Notes under the pieces: model-generated | Seen by the model: only the letters and a program-made list of their open reading frames with translations | What the model was told of the DNA's origin: nothing | Database searches by the model: none | Translations under genes and position numbers: made by a program | Shown: piece after piece, positions 17,406-25,278 of the stretch | Numbering within the stretch: position 1 is the stretch's first letter | Layout of the letters: each line of letters opens with the position of its first letter | Assembly (NCBI GenBank): GCA_036732005.1 | Contig: DAINDF010000009.1 | Span: 101,678-165,677 of the forward strand | DNA: 64,000 nucleotides | Direction of reading: 5' to 3' | DNA from: UBA1926 sp036732005 | GTDB lineage: Bacteria > Planctomycetota > Phycisphaerae > Phycisphaerales > UBA1924

Positions 17406-19505
17406 TCAGTTCGAATCGGCCACCAGACCGAATCCCTCGCGGATCCACGCCGCCGCGGCCTGGGCGGTGAGCTCCTCACGCCAGTGCCCGCGACGCTGCT
17501 GCCTTGCCTGTTCAATGAACGAGGCCAAACTCGAACCATGCCCAAGCCAACCGGCGTACGACCCGAGATCCCGCGACACATCCGGGAACTCGATCCGTCC
17601 GATCTGCGCGTCGTGCTCCGACGCCAGCGTCGACCACTCCTCCACCCCCATCTCACGATCAGAGGCCGCATTGAACCACCGGCCCGCCGGGAGTTCACTG
17701 CTATACCGGTTCCGGCTGAACGCCGTCTCGCTCGACGGATCCGCGTCGCGGAACTCGACGAGAATCCGGTCACCCCCGCCGACCTGCTGCAGCACATTGT
17801 CCGCGACCACCACATCGGTCAGGTCTTCGCCGGGAACCCCCAGCACGCGGAGCGGCCTGTCAAAGTCGTACACGACATTCGCCAAGACCTCCAGGCCGTG
17901 AATCCCGTAGTTGTTGGGCCCGGAGATCACCAGCCCATCAAGCTGGCCGTCGCGGCCCACGAGCAGGTTGCCCCGCACAGGCGTCATCTCCCTCGCGCCG
18001 ATGTTGCCCACCGCGATGCCCCACTGCCCGTACCCGCGATTCTCCGTATCAATCACGATATTGTCGGCGCACAAGCCAACGCTGCCCTGGTCATGAGGAA
18101 GCGCCACGCCCTCGGTCCACCCGAAATTCAATCCAAACGGATTCGCCTGGAAGATGTTGCCCAGGATCTCGCCGCCAGACCGAGCCTGGCAGCCGGTCGC
18201 CGACGCACGCAGCGAAATGTTGTTCCGGACCACCACTCCCGTGTTCGTGGTCGAAAGGTACATATTGTGATTGAAGGTCGTAGGGTTGGCCGCCGCGATC
18301 GACTCGTTCCAGCCATTGTGATCGATAAGACACTCCTCGATCGTCAGGCCCTCGACATCCTTGGCGTAGATCCCCTGGGAATGCCCGGTCGTGCTCCACG
18401 CGTCCACGATCACACAGCGGCGAACAACGATGTCCCGGCGGATCGAACCGTTCTCCTTGAAGAACTCGATATTCGACGCGTAGCCGCCCACATACAGGTC
18501 CTCGAACAGCACATCGTCGCTGTCCTGGAACCAGCGGATCCCCACCGGAGACTGATCCGGCTGCCGACCATTCGGCTCGAGATGGAAACTCGCAAACGCG
18601 AGGTGGCTCGCTTCGCCCGCCGTGCTCCCGGTGTTGTAGAGCCCCCGACGCGCCGGATCCGTCAGAACCTTCGGGCGAGGATCCCCCAGCGAGCCATACG
18701 CCCCGACCACCATCCGCTCGGCGCCTCGATCACGCCCGGACTTCTGCCAGTTGTTGGTCCCGAACCCCACCCCGTCAAGCACCCAGGTATCCCCACGCTT
18801 CAGCAGCATCCAGTCGGGCTTGCCATCGCGGAGCTTGTTGTACGCCGCCGACAGACTCCGGAACGCACGCACCGTCCCAACCGGCTCCATCGGATCCTCG
18901 CCGAGCAACGCGGCGTGGTCGGCATTCAGCAGGTCATACACCACACCCGTCGCGTCGTTGCCCTCCGACGCACTGACATAGATCACCCGGGTGTCCGCGG
19001 ACGGTGTGAACTCCGTCCAGCCCCCGGAATGAGCCTGCGATCCCGAGTTCGGGACCGAGATATTCAGCGTCACCACATGCTCACCGAACGGAAGCGGGTC
19101 CACCCCGTCCGCCGGCGTGATCTTCGCCGGCTCGCTCCCAAGGCCGAAGGTCGTGATCACCATCGGCTCCCCGGCGCTCCGCCCCCCCAGGTCGAACCCG
19201 CCGAGACCCTCCGTCCACTCATCCCCACGCCGAAGAAGAAGCCAGTCCGGGTGCCCGTCCCGAAGCAGCGCCACCGCCGCCACGAGCGTCTTCTTGGGCG
19301 TCGCGGGCGTCAGCCCGTCGTTCGTGTCACTCCCCAGGGAGCTGCTCACATACACCATCCGGCTATCAGGCCGCAGCTCCGGCGTCTGCGCCGCCGAAGC
19401 CCGTGTCACCAAACCAACCGAAACCGAAAGCAACGCCACGCACGCCACAACACGGGCGAGCGCCGTCCTCCAAAGTCGAGACCTCTGTTGAGTCGCGAAG
19501 TTCAT
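17406..19505 (-). CDS. Secreted right-handed beta-helix protein with duplicated N-terminal module
   Basis: This 699-residue protein starts at ATG 19505, chosen because GGAGGTGG sits 4 bases upstream; the frame runs further without sense. It has a signal peptide with a long positive N-region (MNFATQQRSRLWRTALARVV, then a hydrophobic core ending TRASAA). Two related modules follow, at about residues 50-140 and 170-290. Each has R-x-I/V-YVS followed by a GHPDWLLLRRGDEW or GKPDWMLLKRGDTW motif and a VITTFG or VVGAYG turn. From about residue 300 it is a parallel beta-helix (repeated IVVRRCVIVDAWS, LTIEECLIDHNG, VVVRNNISLRA turns), as in pectate-lyase or poly-uronate-binding proteins. It probably binds or processes the extracellular polysaccharide. 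No dockerin or sorting tail is visible. Confidence 0.8.
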   Translation of the reverse strand: MNFATQQRSRLWRTALARVVACVALLSVSVGLVTRASAAQTPELRPDSRMVYVSSSLGSDTNDGLTPATPKKTLVAAVALLRDGHPDWLLLRRGDEWTEGLGGFDLGGRSAGEPMVITTFGLGSEPAKITPADGVDPLPFGEHVVTLNISVPNSGSQAHSGGWTEFTPSADTRVIYVSASEGNDATGVVYDLLNADHAALLGEDPMEPVGTVRAFRSLSAAYNKLRDGKPDWMLLKRGDTWVLDGVGFGTNNWQKSGRDRGAERMVVGAYGSLGDPRPKVLTDPARRGLYNTGSTAGEASHLAFASFHLEPNGRQPDQSPVGIRWFQDSDDVLFEDLYVGGYASNIEFFKENGSIRRDIVVRRCVIVDAWSTTGHSQGIYAKDVEGLTIEECLIDHNGWNESIAAANPTTFNHNMYLSTTNTGVVVRNNISLRASATGCQARSGGEILGNIFQANPFGLNFGWTEGVALPHDQGSVGLCADNIVIDTENRGYGQWGIAVGNIGAREMTPVRGNLLVGRDGQLDGLVISGPNNYGIHGLEVLANVVYDFDRPLRVLGVPGEDLTDVVVADNVLQQVGGGDRILVEFRDADPSSETAFSRNRYSSELPAGRWFNAASDREMGVEEWSTLASEHDAQIGRIEFPDVSRDLGSYAGWLGHGSSLASFIEQARQQRRGHWREELTAQAAAAWIREGFGLVADSN

Positions 19506-19932
19506 CCGTCCACCTCCGGTCCGAGTACGCATGAGTGGCAAGAGTCCGTTGCCCCTGATCTCGGATTTGTTCCCGGGACCGTCCACCACTCCCACAACCC
19601 GGGACACGCCGCCGGCCCTCCGCAAACCCACCAGACCCAACCGCCCCGTCATCCCGGACCAAACATCCAAGGGCGATCCGCCCAGCAGACCCGCTCGTCC
19701 CCACCGGATCAAGCCCCTACCGAAATCCATCGACACTTCCCACGCGGCTGTTCGGAAAACAACCGGGCCCACCGCGCGGCCTCCGGCCCCCTCGCGCACC
19801 ACCCGGCCGCGCGCTCAATCCCACGCCGTCCATCCGCGGCATACATCGGCAGTTCATCTTCAACTACCGCGCCACCCGGGGCTCCGTTCGTTCAGATTGT
19901 CCCAATTCCCGCATCGCGCCGGCATCGCCCCG
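19506..19932 (-). other. Non-coding leader between NusG-like and beta-helix genes
   Basis: These 427 bases hold no credible reading frame on either strand; the long frames across it are shadows. The end nearest the beta-helix gene carries its strong ribosome-binding site. No hairpin with a T-run was found, so the NusG-like gene and the beta-helix gene could be co-transcribed. A region of this length next to a NusG paralogue could hold an ops- or RNA-type recruitment element, but I cannot identify one. Confidence 0.5.
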
Positions 19933-20475
19933 CTACGAGCCGATCGGCTCCAGATCCGCCGGGCACACCTCGACCGAAGTCGCCCGCCCCAGGATCTGCA
20001 CCACCAGCACCAGACGCGTCGCCGACTCGATCCGGTCCACCAGCCCCTCGATCCCCCGCAGCGGACCGCGGCACACCCGCACCAGCGTCCCCGCATGCAG
20101 AAACGGGTACGGGTTGAACGAAACCCCCGCCCCGATCGCCCGCTCGATCTGAGACAACTCGTGAACCAGACCCTCCTGGTCGACCACCTCGATCAGGTTG
20201 GCCACCCGGTCGGTCCGCCCCAGCGACGCCCGGAGGTCATCCCCCCCGCGCACGAACACATATCCCGGGAAAAGGGGGGCATCAACCACCCGACGACGGT
20301 TCCCGTGCGTGCGCATCGCCCGGAACGACGGCAGATAGTGCACAATCCCACCCTGAACAAGGTCCCGGCACAGCGCCTTTTCCTGCCGGCTTCGTGTGTG
20401 CGCCACGACCCAGCGCGATCCCGCCGGCGTAGGAAACCGCAACGCGGATGCGCCCCCATGATCCTGAGCGACCAT
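19933..20475 (-). CDS. NusG-family antiterminator (RfaH/UpxY/LoaP-like)
   Basis: This 180-residue protein starts at ATG 20475. The N-terminal NGN domain reads SRWVVAHTRSRQEKALCRDL, then VVDAPLFPGYVFVRG (the PLFPGYxF signature of NusG paralogues) and DRVANLIEVVDQEG. The C-terminal KOW motif is HAGTLVRVCRGPLRGIEGLV. Housekeeping NusG is longer in its linker and lies with ribosomal genes, so this is a specialised paralogue. Such factors load onto polymerase at operon starts and suppress termination across long polysaccharide operons. Its position at the head of the minus-strand polysaccharide region, upstream of an intrinsic terminator, fits that role. Confidence 0.88.
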   Translation of the reverse strand: MVAQDHGGASALRFPTPAGSRWVVAHTRSRQEKALCRDLVQGGIVHYLPSFRAMRTHGNRRRVVDAPLFPGYVFVRGGDDLRASLGRTDRVANLIEVVDQEGLVHELSQIERAIGAGVSFNPYPFLHAGTLVRVCRGPLRGIEGLVDRIESATRLVLVVQILGRATSVEVCPADLEPIGS

Positions 20476-20584
20476 CGAAGACAAGCCGCTGCGCTCCCTG
20501 CCGATCCCGGCGGAACTGCCTGCGCCGGATGCGCGACCTGCACGGAGGCCCGCGCACCCGTGACGCCCGTTCTGCGGCCTTTCA

Positions 20585-20613
20585 TTGACGAAAAGACCGC
20601 GTTCGTCCATTAT
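20585..20613 (+). promoter_or_regulatory. Sigma-70-type promoter of the exosortase operon
   Basis: TTGACG (20585-20590), a 17-base spacer, then CATTAT (20608-20613), 46 bases before the ATG at 20659. It is the closest match to a housekeeping promoter in the divergent NusG/nucleotidyltransferase gap and stands out in otherwise GC-rich DNA. Confidence 0.65.
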
Positions 20614-20658
20614 CAGAAGCGCATCAACCCGAATCAACCGCACGCCAGAGACGACGCC

Positions 20659-21576
20659 ATGCGAACGGCGCTCCCCGCCGCCAAGCCCGATGATCCCGTC
20701 CAGCCGGCGACGACCGGCTGCGCGGCCGTCATCCTCGGCGGCGGGCTCAAGCCGCCTCCGCTCGCCGACGAGGCCGGCGTCCCGATCCCCTGGCTCGCGT
20801 TCGATGAAGAGAAATCGTTGCTCGAGGTCTGGGTCCAGGCCTGCGCCCTCGCGGGGATCACCCCCGCATCGAGGCTCTTCCTCACCGACTATGACAAAGT
20901 CCCGGGCGGCGACCGGTCGCTCCGAACGGTCCGCGATGCCACCCCGTATCGGGGGCCCGCCGGCGCGCTCCGCGACGCCCTCGACGCCGAGCCGGACATG
21001 CCGCTGTGCGCAATCGTCGAAGGCAGCCGCATGCCCGATTCGGCGACCCATCTCCGAGACCTGATCGCCGCGCACCGGCGATCCGACGACGCGGTCACCG
21101 TCGCCACCAACCCCGACGGGTCGTTCGCGGGCATGCTGGTGGCCGCCCGAGAGGTGATCGATCTCATCCCCAAAATCGGGTTCATGGACATCAAGGAGCA
21201 GTGGCTCCCCGCCGCCGGGCACAGCAACCTGCGGGTCGGGTGCCAACCCATTTCGGGGTGGTGCGCCTCGATCCGGTCGCGCGAACGCTACCTCAGCGCG
21301 GCCCGTCGCCTTGGGCGCTTCGGGCCGTCCGGGCAACCGTCGGTGATCGCGGGTCGGTCGCCCGGCCCGTTCGCGTCGGTGTACGGGGGATCGCTGATCT
21401 CGCGCGCGGCGGAGGTCGCCGGCGACGCGGTCACGGCCCACTCGGTCGTGTGCGCCGGGGCCAGCGTGGAGGGGGGCGCGGTGGTGGTCCGGGCGGTGGT
21501 CGCCCCCGGCGCGGTGGTGAGAAAGGGCGAGCTCGTTGTCGATCGGGTGGTCCGAACGGCCGATGATTCTCGCTGA
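20659..21576 (+). CDS. Nucleotidyltransferase-like protein with left-handed beta-helix tail
   Basis: This 305-residue protein starts at ATG 20659. It begins with a strand and glycine loop resembling sugar nucleotidyltransferases (CAAVILGGGLKPPPLADEAG), but the GxGxR-L-x-P-L-T and PKP positions are altered, so catalysis may be lost or changed. LFLTDYDKVPGG and ALRDALDAEPDMPLCAIVEG are further GT-A-like segments. The last 60 residues contain hexapeptide-like turns (GDAVTAHSVVCAGASVEGGAVV), a left-handed beta-helix as in GlmU/GDP-mannose pyrophosphorylases. First gene of the exosortase operon, 26 bases before the exosortase. Its actual substrate is unknown. Confidence 0.7.
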   Translation: MRTALPAAKPDDPVQPATTGCAAVILGGGLKPPPLADEAGVPIPWLAFDEEKSLLEVWVQACALAGITPASRLFLTDYDKVPGGDRSLRTVRDATPYRGPAGALRDALDAEPDMPLCAIVEGSRMPDSATHLRDLIAAHRRSDDAVTVATNPDGSFAGMLVAAREVIDLIPKIGFMDIKEQWLPAAGHSNLRVGCQPISGWCASIRSRERYLSAARRLGRFGPSGQPSVIAGRSPGPFASVYGGSLISRAAEVAGDAVTAHSVVCAGASVEGGAVVVRAVVAPGAVVRKGELVVDRVVRTADDSR

Positions 21577-21602
21577 GAACGGTCCGTACTTTCCGAGCGC
21601 GC

Positions 21603-22469
21603 ATGCGGCAGTCCAATCTCCTGCAACTCGCGGTCTTCGCCCCGGTCCTCGCGGCCCTCGGGGTCGCCGCGACTTGGGAGATCTGGGCCGAGGTCGGCTA
21701 CCGCGCGCTCCACAATCCCGAGGACTCGCACATCCTGCTGGCGCTCCCCGTCGCGGTCTGGCTGGCGATGCTCCGCCGGAGCCGCCTCCGCAAGTGGCGC
21801 CCCGCGCCCTCGCTGGCGGGCCCCGCGTGCGTCGCCCTCGGGTGGCTGCTGATCGCCTTCGGCTATCGTGCCACGCTCGACATCGTCCAGCACCTCGGCG
21901 CCCTGCTCGTCGTCGGCGGCGCGGCGGTCTCGGTGCTCGGGCATCGGCTCCCGATGCTGCTCAAGCCGAGCGTCATCGCCCTGTTCTTCCTCTTCCCCGT
22001 CCCCGGCCGCCTCCGCCAGCAGATCTCGATCCCCCTCCAGGAGATCTCCGCGTTCGTCTCGGAGCACCTGCTCCAGCTCTTCGGCGTCGCGGTCGAACGC
22101 TCGGGCGTGCTGCTCGAACTCAACGGGCGGCAGGTCGCCGTCGCCGAGGCGTGCAACGGCATGCGCATGGTCAGCGCCCTCGGCCTGATCACCTTCGCGT
22201 TCGTCTTCTCCGTGCCGATGCGGCCCCGCATCCGCCTGCTCCTGCTGCTGGTCAGCCCGCTGGTCGCGGTCGTGGTGAACATCATCCGCCTCATCCCGAC
22301 GACGCTCGCGTACGGGTACGCCCCGACCGACACCGCGGTGCTCGTGCACGACATCGGCGGGTGGGCGGTGCTGGTGCTGGCCCTGGGGCTGCTCTGGCTC
22401 TGCCTGGCGACGCTGCGCTGGCTCGAGATCCCGATCGACCCCTACCCGGTGCCGAAGGTGCCCGCATGA
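21603..22469 (+). CDS. Exosortase (transmembrane cysteine transpeptidase)
   Basis: This 288-residue integral membrane protein has about eight helices. The three catalytic residues of the exosortase/archaeosortase family are in place: Cys184 in VAEACNGMRM, Arg229 in VVNIIRLIP and His249 in VLVHDIGGW. The enzyme recognises a C-terminal signal (PEP-like motif, hydrophobic helix, arginine tail) on secreted proteins, cleaves it and attaches the protein to a cell-surface acceptor. It overlaps the EpsI-like gene by ATGA. The operon also encodes polysaccharide export/initiation proteins, the usual partner context. Likely substrates are the four PLP-tailed proteins encoded at 31169-36223. Confidence 0.93.
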   Translation: MRQSNLLQLAVFAPVLAALGVAATWEIWAEVGYRALHNPEDSHILLALPVAVWLAMLRRSRLRKWRPAPSLAGPACVALGWLLIAFGYRATLDIVQHLGALLVVGGAAVSVLGHRLPMLLKPSVIALFFLFPVPGRLRQQISIPLQEISAFVSEHLLQLFGVAVERSGVLLELNGRQVAVAEACNGMRMVSALGLITFAFVFSVPMRPRIRLLLLLVSPLVAVVVNIIRLIPTTLAYGYAPTDTAVLVHDIGGWAVLVLALGLLWLCLATLRWLEIPIDPYPVPKVPA

Positions 22470-23158
22470 GCCGACGAGCGTTCATGGCCGCGCTCCCGCC
22501 CGTTCTCTCCGCGGTGCTGCTCGGGGCGATGCTGGCCCGCGGGCCCGTCGCCCCGTTCCGCCAGTCGCCCGAGGTGCAGGGCTACTTCGACCGCGTCGCG
22601 GCCCAGATCGAGGGGATCCCCCACCAGCAGGGCGACTGGCTCGGGATCGACATCCCCCCCACACCCGCCGCGGTCGACCTCCTCCAGCCCAACAAGCTGA
22701 TGCAGCGCCGTTACACCCACGCGGAGACGGGGGCGTGGTTCGATCTGCTGATCGTCCACTGCGGCGATGTCCGCGACATGATCGGGCACTACCCACCGGT
22801 CTGCTACCCCGCCCACGGATGGAAACTCGGCGAGAAGACCACGCTGCCCGTGCGCATCGCCGAGGTCGACGCGCAGGCCGCCGAGTACAGGTTCTCGCGC
22901 GAGCAGGGGCTGTCCACCGACTCGATCCGCGTGACCAATTTCTTCGCCCTCCCGGCGCCGAAAGGCCCGAGCTTCGGGCCCGAGCTGACCCTGATCGAGC
23001 GGGCCGGGCAGTTCCGGGAGACCGCCCGGCTCGGGTCGGCCCAGGTCCAGGTGATCACCGAATCCGCGATGGGCGAGGCCGAGCACCGCGAGGCCGTCGA
23101 GACGGCCCTGACGCTCGTCAACGATGTCCTACTCCTGATTGAGGGGGGCCTGCAGTGA
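22466..23158 (+). CDS. EpsI-like exosortase-associated protein
   Basis: This 230-residue protein has an N-terminal signal-anchor (FMAALPPVLSAVLLGAML) and a periplasmic domain with the EpsI-family landmark VRDMIGHYPPVCYPAHGW, matching the HSPxxCxPGxGW consensus. EpsI domains are often fused to the exosortase C-terminus (XrtA type). Here they are separate genes joined by ATGA on one side and GTGA on the other. The biochemical role of EpsI is not established; it always accompanies exosortase and polysaccharide genes. Confidence 0.85.
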   Translation: MSRRAFMAALPPVLSAVLLGAMLARGPVAPFRQSPEVQGYFDRVAAQIEGIPHQQGDWLGIDIPPTPAAVDLLQPNKLMQRRYTHAETGAWFDLLIVHCGDVRDMIGHYPPVCYPAHGWKLGEKTTLPVRIAEVDAQAAEYRFSREQGLSTDSIRVTNFFALPAPKGPSFGPELTLIERAGQFRETARLGSAQVQVITESAMGEAEHREAVETALTLVNDVLLLIEGGLQ

Positions 23159-25278
23159 GACCCTTGCCCCAGACCGCGGAGGGGATGCCCCCCGATCTGT
23201 TCTCCCCCGAGCAGGCGGGCCCCAACCCGCTCATGATGGTCCACCGCGCCCTGCGGGGCCGCTACCTGCTCGCGGGCGCCGCGGCCGTCGTGCTGGGCCT
23301 CCCCGGCGCCGTCCTGGGCTACATGGCCACCAAGCCGAAGTTCACGAGCACGGCCGTGCTCGAAGCGGCCCCCACGCTCCCCGCGCTGCTGTACGAGAAC
23401 GAGTTGAACGAGAGCCTCCCCGCGTTCGAGGCGTTCGTGGCCCAGCAGTCGAGCGAGCTTCAGAGCGAGCGGGTGCTGACCAACGCGCTGAGCCGGCCCA
23501 CGATGGTGGACTCGGGCTGGCCGACGGGGTCGTCGGGCCTGATCCGCCTGCGCGAGTCGCTGGCGGTCTCGACCCCGAAGCGCACGAACCAGATCATCCT
23601 GTCCGTGTCGGACCATGACCCTTCGCTCGCCCGGGCGGCGGCGAAGTCGATCATCGAGTCCTACGAGGCGATCCGCAGCGAGTACGAGGCGACCACCTTC
23701 GGGCAGCGCGAGCAGAACCTCGAACGCCTGCGCGACGAGTATCTCAAGGCCCGCGACGACAATCGCCGGCTCGCGCTCGACCGCGCCCTCTCGATCGCGG
23801 GCGTCGAGGACCTCCAGGCCGCCCAGCAGGCGAAGCTCGAGGAGCTCACGAAGATCGAGGACCAGATCGCCGAGGTGCGGGCGGGCCTGCGGGCCCTTGA
23901 GATGGGGACCGAGGCGCCGGTCCTGCTGCCCGAGGACCCCGAGCTCGCCGCGCTCCAACGCGAGCGGATGGCCCTGCAGCGCACGCTCGACACCATGCTC
24001 CAGCGGTTCACCCCCGAGCATCGGGAATGCAAGCGTCTCACCGCCGACCTGCGGGCCACGGACGCCCTGATCGAGTCCCGGGAGGCCGAGCTGCGGGGCC
24101 TGGTCGGCGAGGAACCCGCGCAGGCGGGGGCGGACCGGCGCGAGACGCTGCGGGCCCGCCTGAGCGATCTCGAGAAACTCCGCTCCGAGGCCGAGACCCA
24201 GATCCGCAACATCGCGCGAGCCCGGCTCGATGTGCTCGCGGTCCAGCAGCGCGCCGACGAGGCCCACCAGCGGTTCGAGGACGCCGAGCGCCGCCTCGAG
24301 AGCCTGCGCGTCGAGAAGCAGTCGCAGATCGTTGGGCGCGTCCGCGTCGCGCAGGAACCCGAGCGCCCGCTCCGGCCCTCGACGGACCGGCGGAACCAGC
24401 TCGCGGCCCTCGGGCTGCTCATGGGCGCCTGCGCCGGGGCCGGGCTCGTCGCGGGGTTTGGGCTGGTCTTCCCGCGGCTCCGTGTGGCGGACGATGTGTC
24501 GTCGAGCGCCCGCGACTTCGCGCTCCTGGGGATGGTCCCCGAGTTCAAGGAGACCGAGGAGCACACCTCGAATGTCGACATCCGCGACTCGCTGCACTTC
24601 ATCCGCGTGATGCTCGACGCGCGGACGCCCGCGGGATGCCTGGTCGCGGGCATCACGAGCCCGTCGAGCGGCGACGGGAAGACCACGATCTCCCTGCTGC
24701 TGGCCCGCTCGTTCGCGATGACCAAACGCCGCGTCCTGCTGATCGACGCGGACCTGGTCGGTCGCGGGCTCTCCCGGATGCTGAACATCGAGCCCCGCGA
24801 CCAGGCCTCGGGCCCCGAGCCCTCGCTCGACGACCTGATCGTCCCCATCGAGGGCGGACGCATCCACTTCGTCCCCGCATCCAAGGCCGAGTCGGCCTCC
24901 GACAGCTTCTGCCGCCATGTGCTCCAGAGGCTCCTGCGCCATGCGCGCGCCGAGTACGATGTCGTTCTCCTGGACACGGGCCCGATCCTCGGCAGCATCG
25001 AGGCCGCCGCGATGGTCCCCGTCGTCGACCAGATGCTCCTCGTCGCGGCCCGCGGGCTCGAGTCGCGGCTGCTCCGCATGGCGACGCAGCGCCTCCGCGA
25101 CCTCGGCGCCTCGAGTGTCGGCATCGTGTTCAATAAGGCCGAGACGGTTGATTTCATCCGCTCGTTCTCCCCCGTTTCGAGCGTGAGCCGGCGGCATTCC
25201 GACCGGGCCTACGCCTCCGTGCTCCCGCCCATGCTCAGCGCCGACGAGACCACGCCCGGGGAGACCCCGGAACGATGA
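23155..25278 (+). CDS. Wzz chain-length / CpsD-like tyrosine kinase fusion
   Basis: Protein of 707 residues starting at GTG 23155. The N-terminal Wzz domain has a first membrane helix near residues 35-60 (LLAGAAAVVLGLPGAVLGYM), a long coiled-coil region (about 165-410), then a second helix near 420-440 (LGLLMGACAGAGLVAGFGLVF). The C-terminal P-loop domain has Walker A SPSSGDGKTT (Lys about 509), Walker A' VLLIDADLVGRG and Walker B VVLLDTGPILGS, as in BY-kinases. The C-terminal tyrosine cluster typical of BY-kinases is missing; one Tyr remains (RAYASV). It probably sets polymer length and couples it to export through oligomerisation and ATP binding. Confidence 0.87.
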   Translation: MRPLPQTAEGMPPDLFSPEQAGPNPLMMVHRALRGRYLLAGAAAVVLGLPGAVLGYMATKPKFTSTAVLEAAPTLPALLYENELNESLPAFEAFVAQQSSELQSERVLTNALSRPTMVDSGWPTGSSGLIRLRESLAVSTPKRTNQIILSVSDHDPSLARAAAKSIIESYEAIRSEYEATTFGQREQNLERLRDEYLKARDDNRRLALDRALSIAGVEDLQAAQQAKLEELTKIEDQIAEVRAGLRALEMGTEAPVLLPEDPELAALQRERMALQRTLDTMLQRFTPEHRECKRLTADLRATDALIESREAELRGLVGEEPAQAGADRRETLRARLSDLEKLRSEAETQIRNIARARLDVLAVQQRADEAHQRFEDAERRLESLRVEKQSQIVGRVRVAQEPERPLRPSTDRRNQLAALGLLMGACAGAGLVAGFGLVFPRLRVADDVSSSARDFALLGMVPEFKETEEHTSNVDIRDSLHFIRVMLDARTPAGCLVAGITSPSSGDGKTTISLLLARSFAMTKRRVLLIDADLVGRGLSRMLNIEPRDQASGPEPSLDDLIVPIEGGRIHFVPASKAESASDSFCRHVLQRLLRHARAEYDVVLLDTGPILGSIEAAAMVPVVDQMLLVAARGLESRLLRMATQRLRDLGASSVGIVFNKAETVDFIRSFSPVSSVSRRHSDRAYASVLPPMLSADETTPGETPER

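Noticed and set aside
19531..20658. N-terminal extension of the nucleotidyltransferase-like protein by about 376 residues
   Set aside because: It is Pro/Arg/His-rich with no domain, and runs antisense over the NusG-like gene. A promoter at 20585-20613 lies between.
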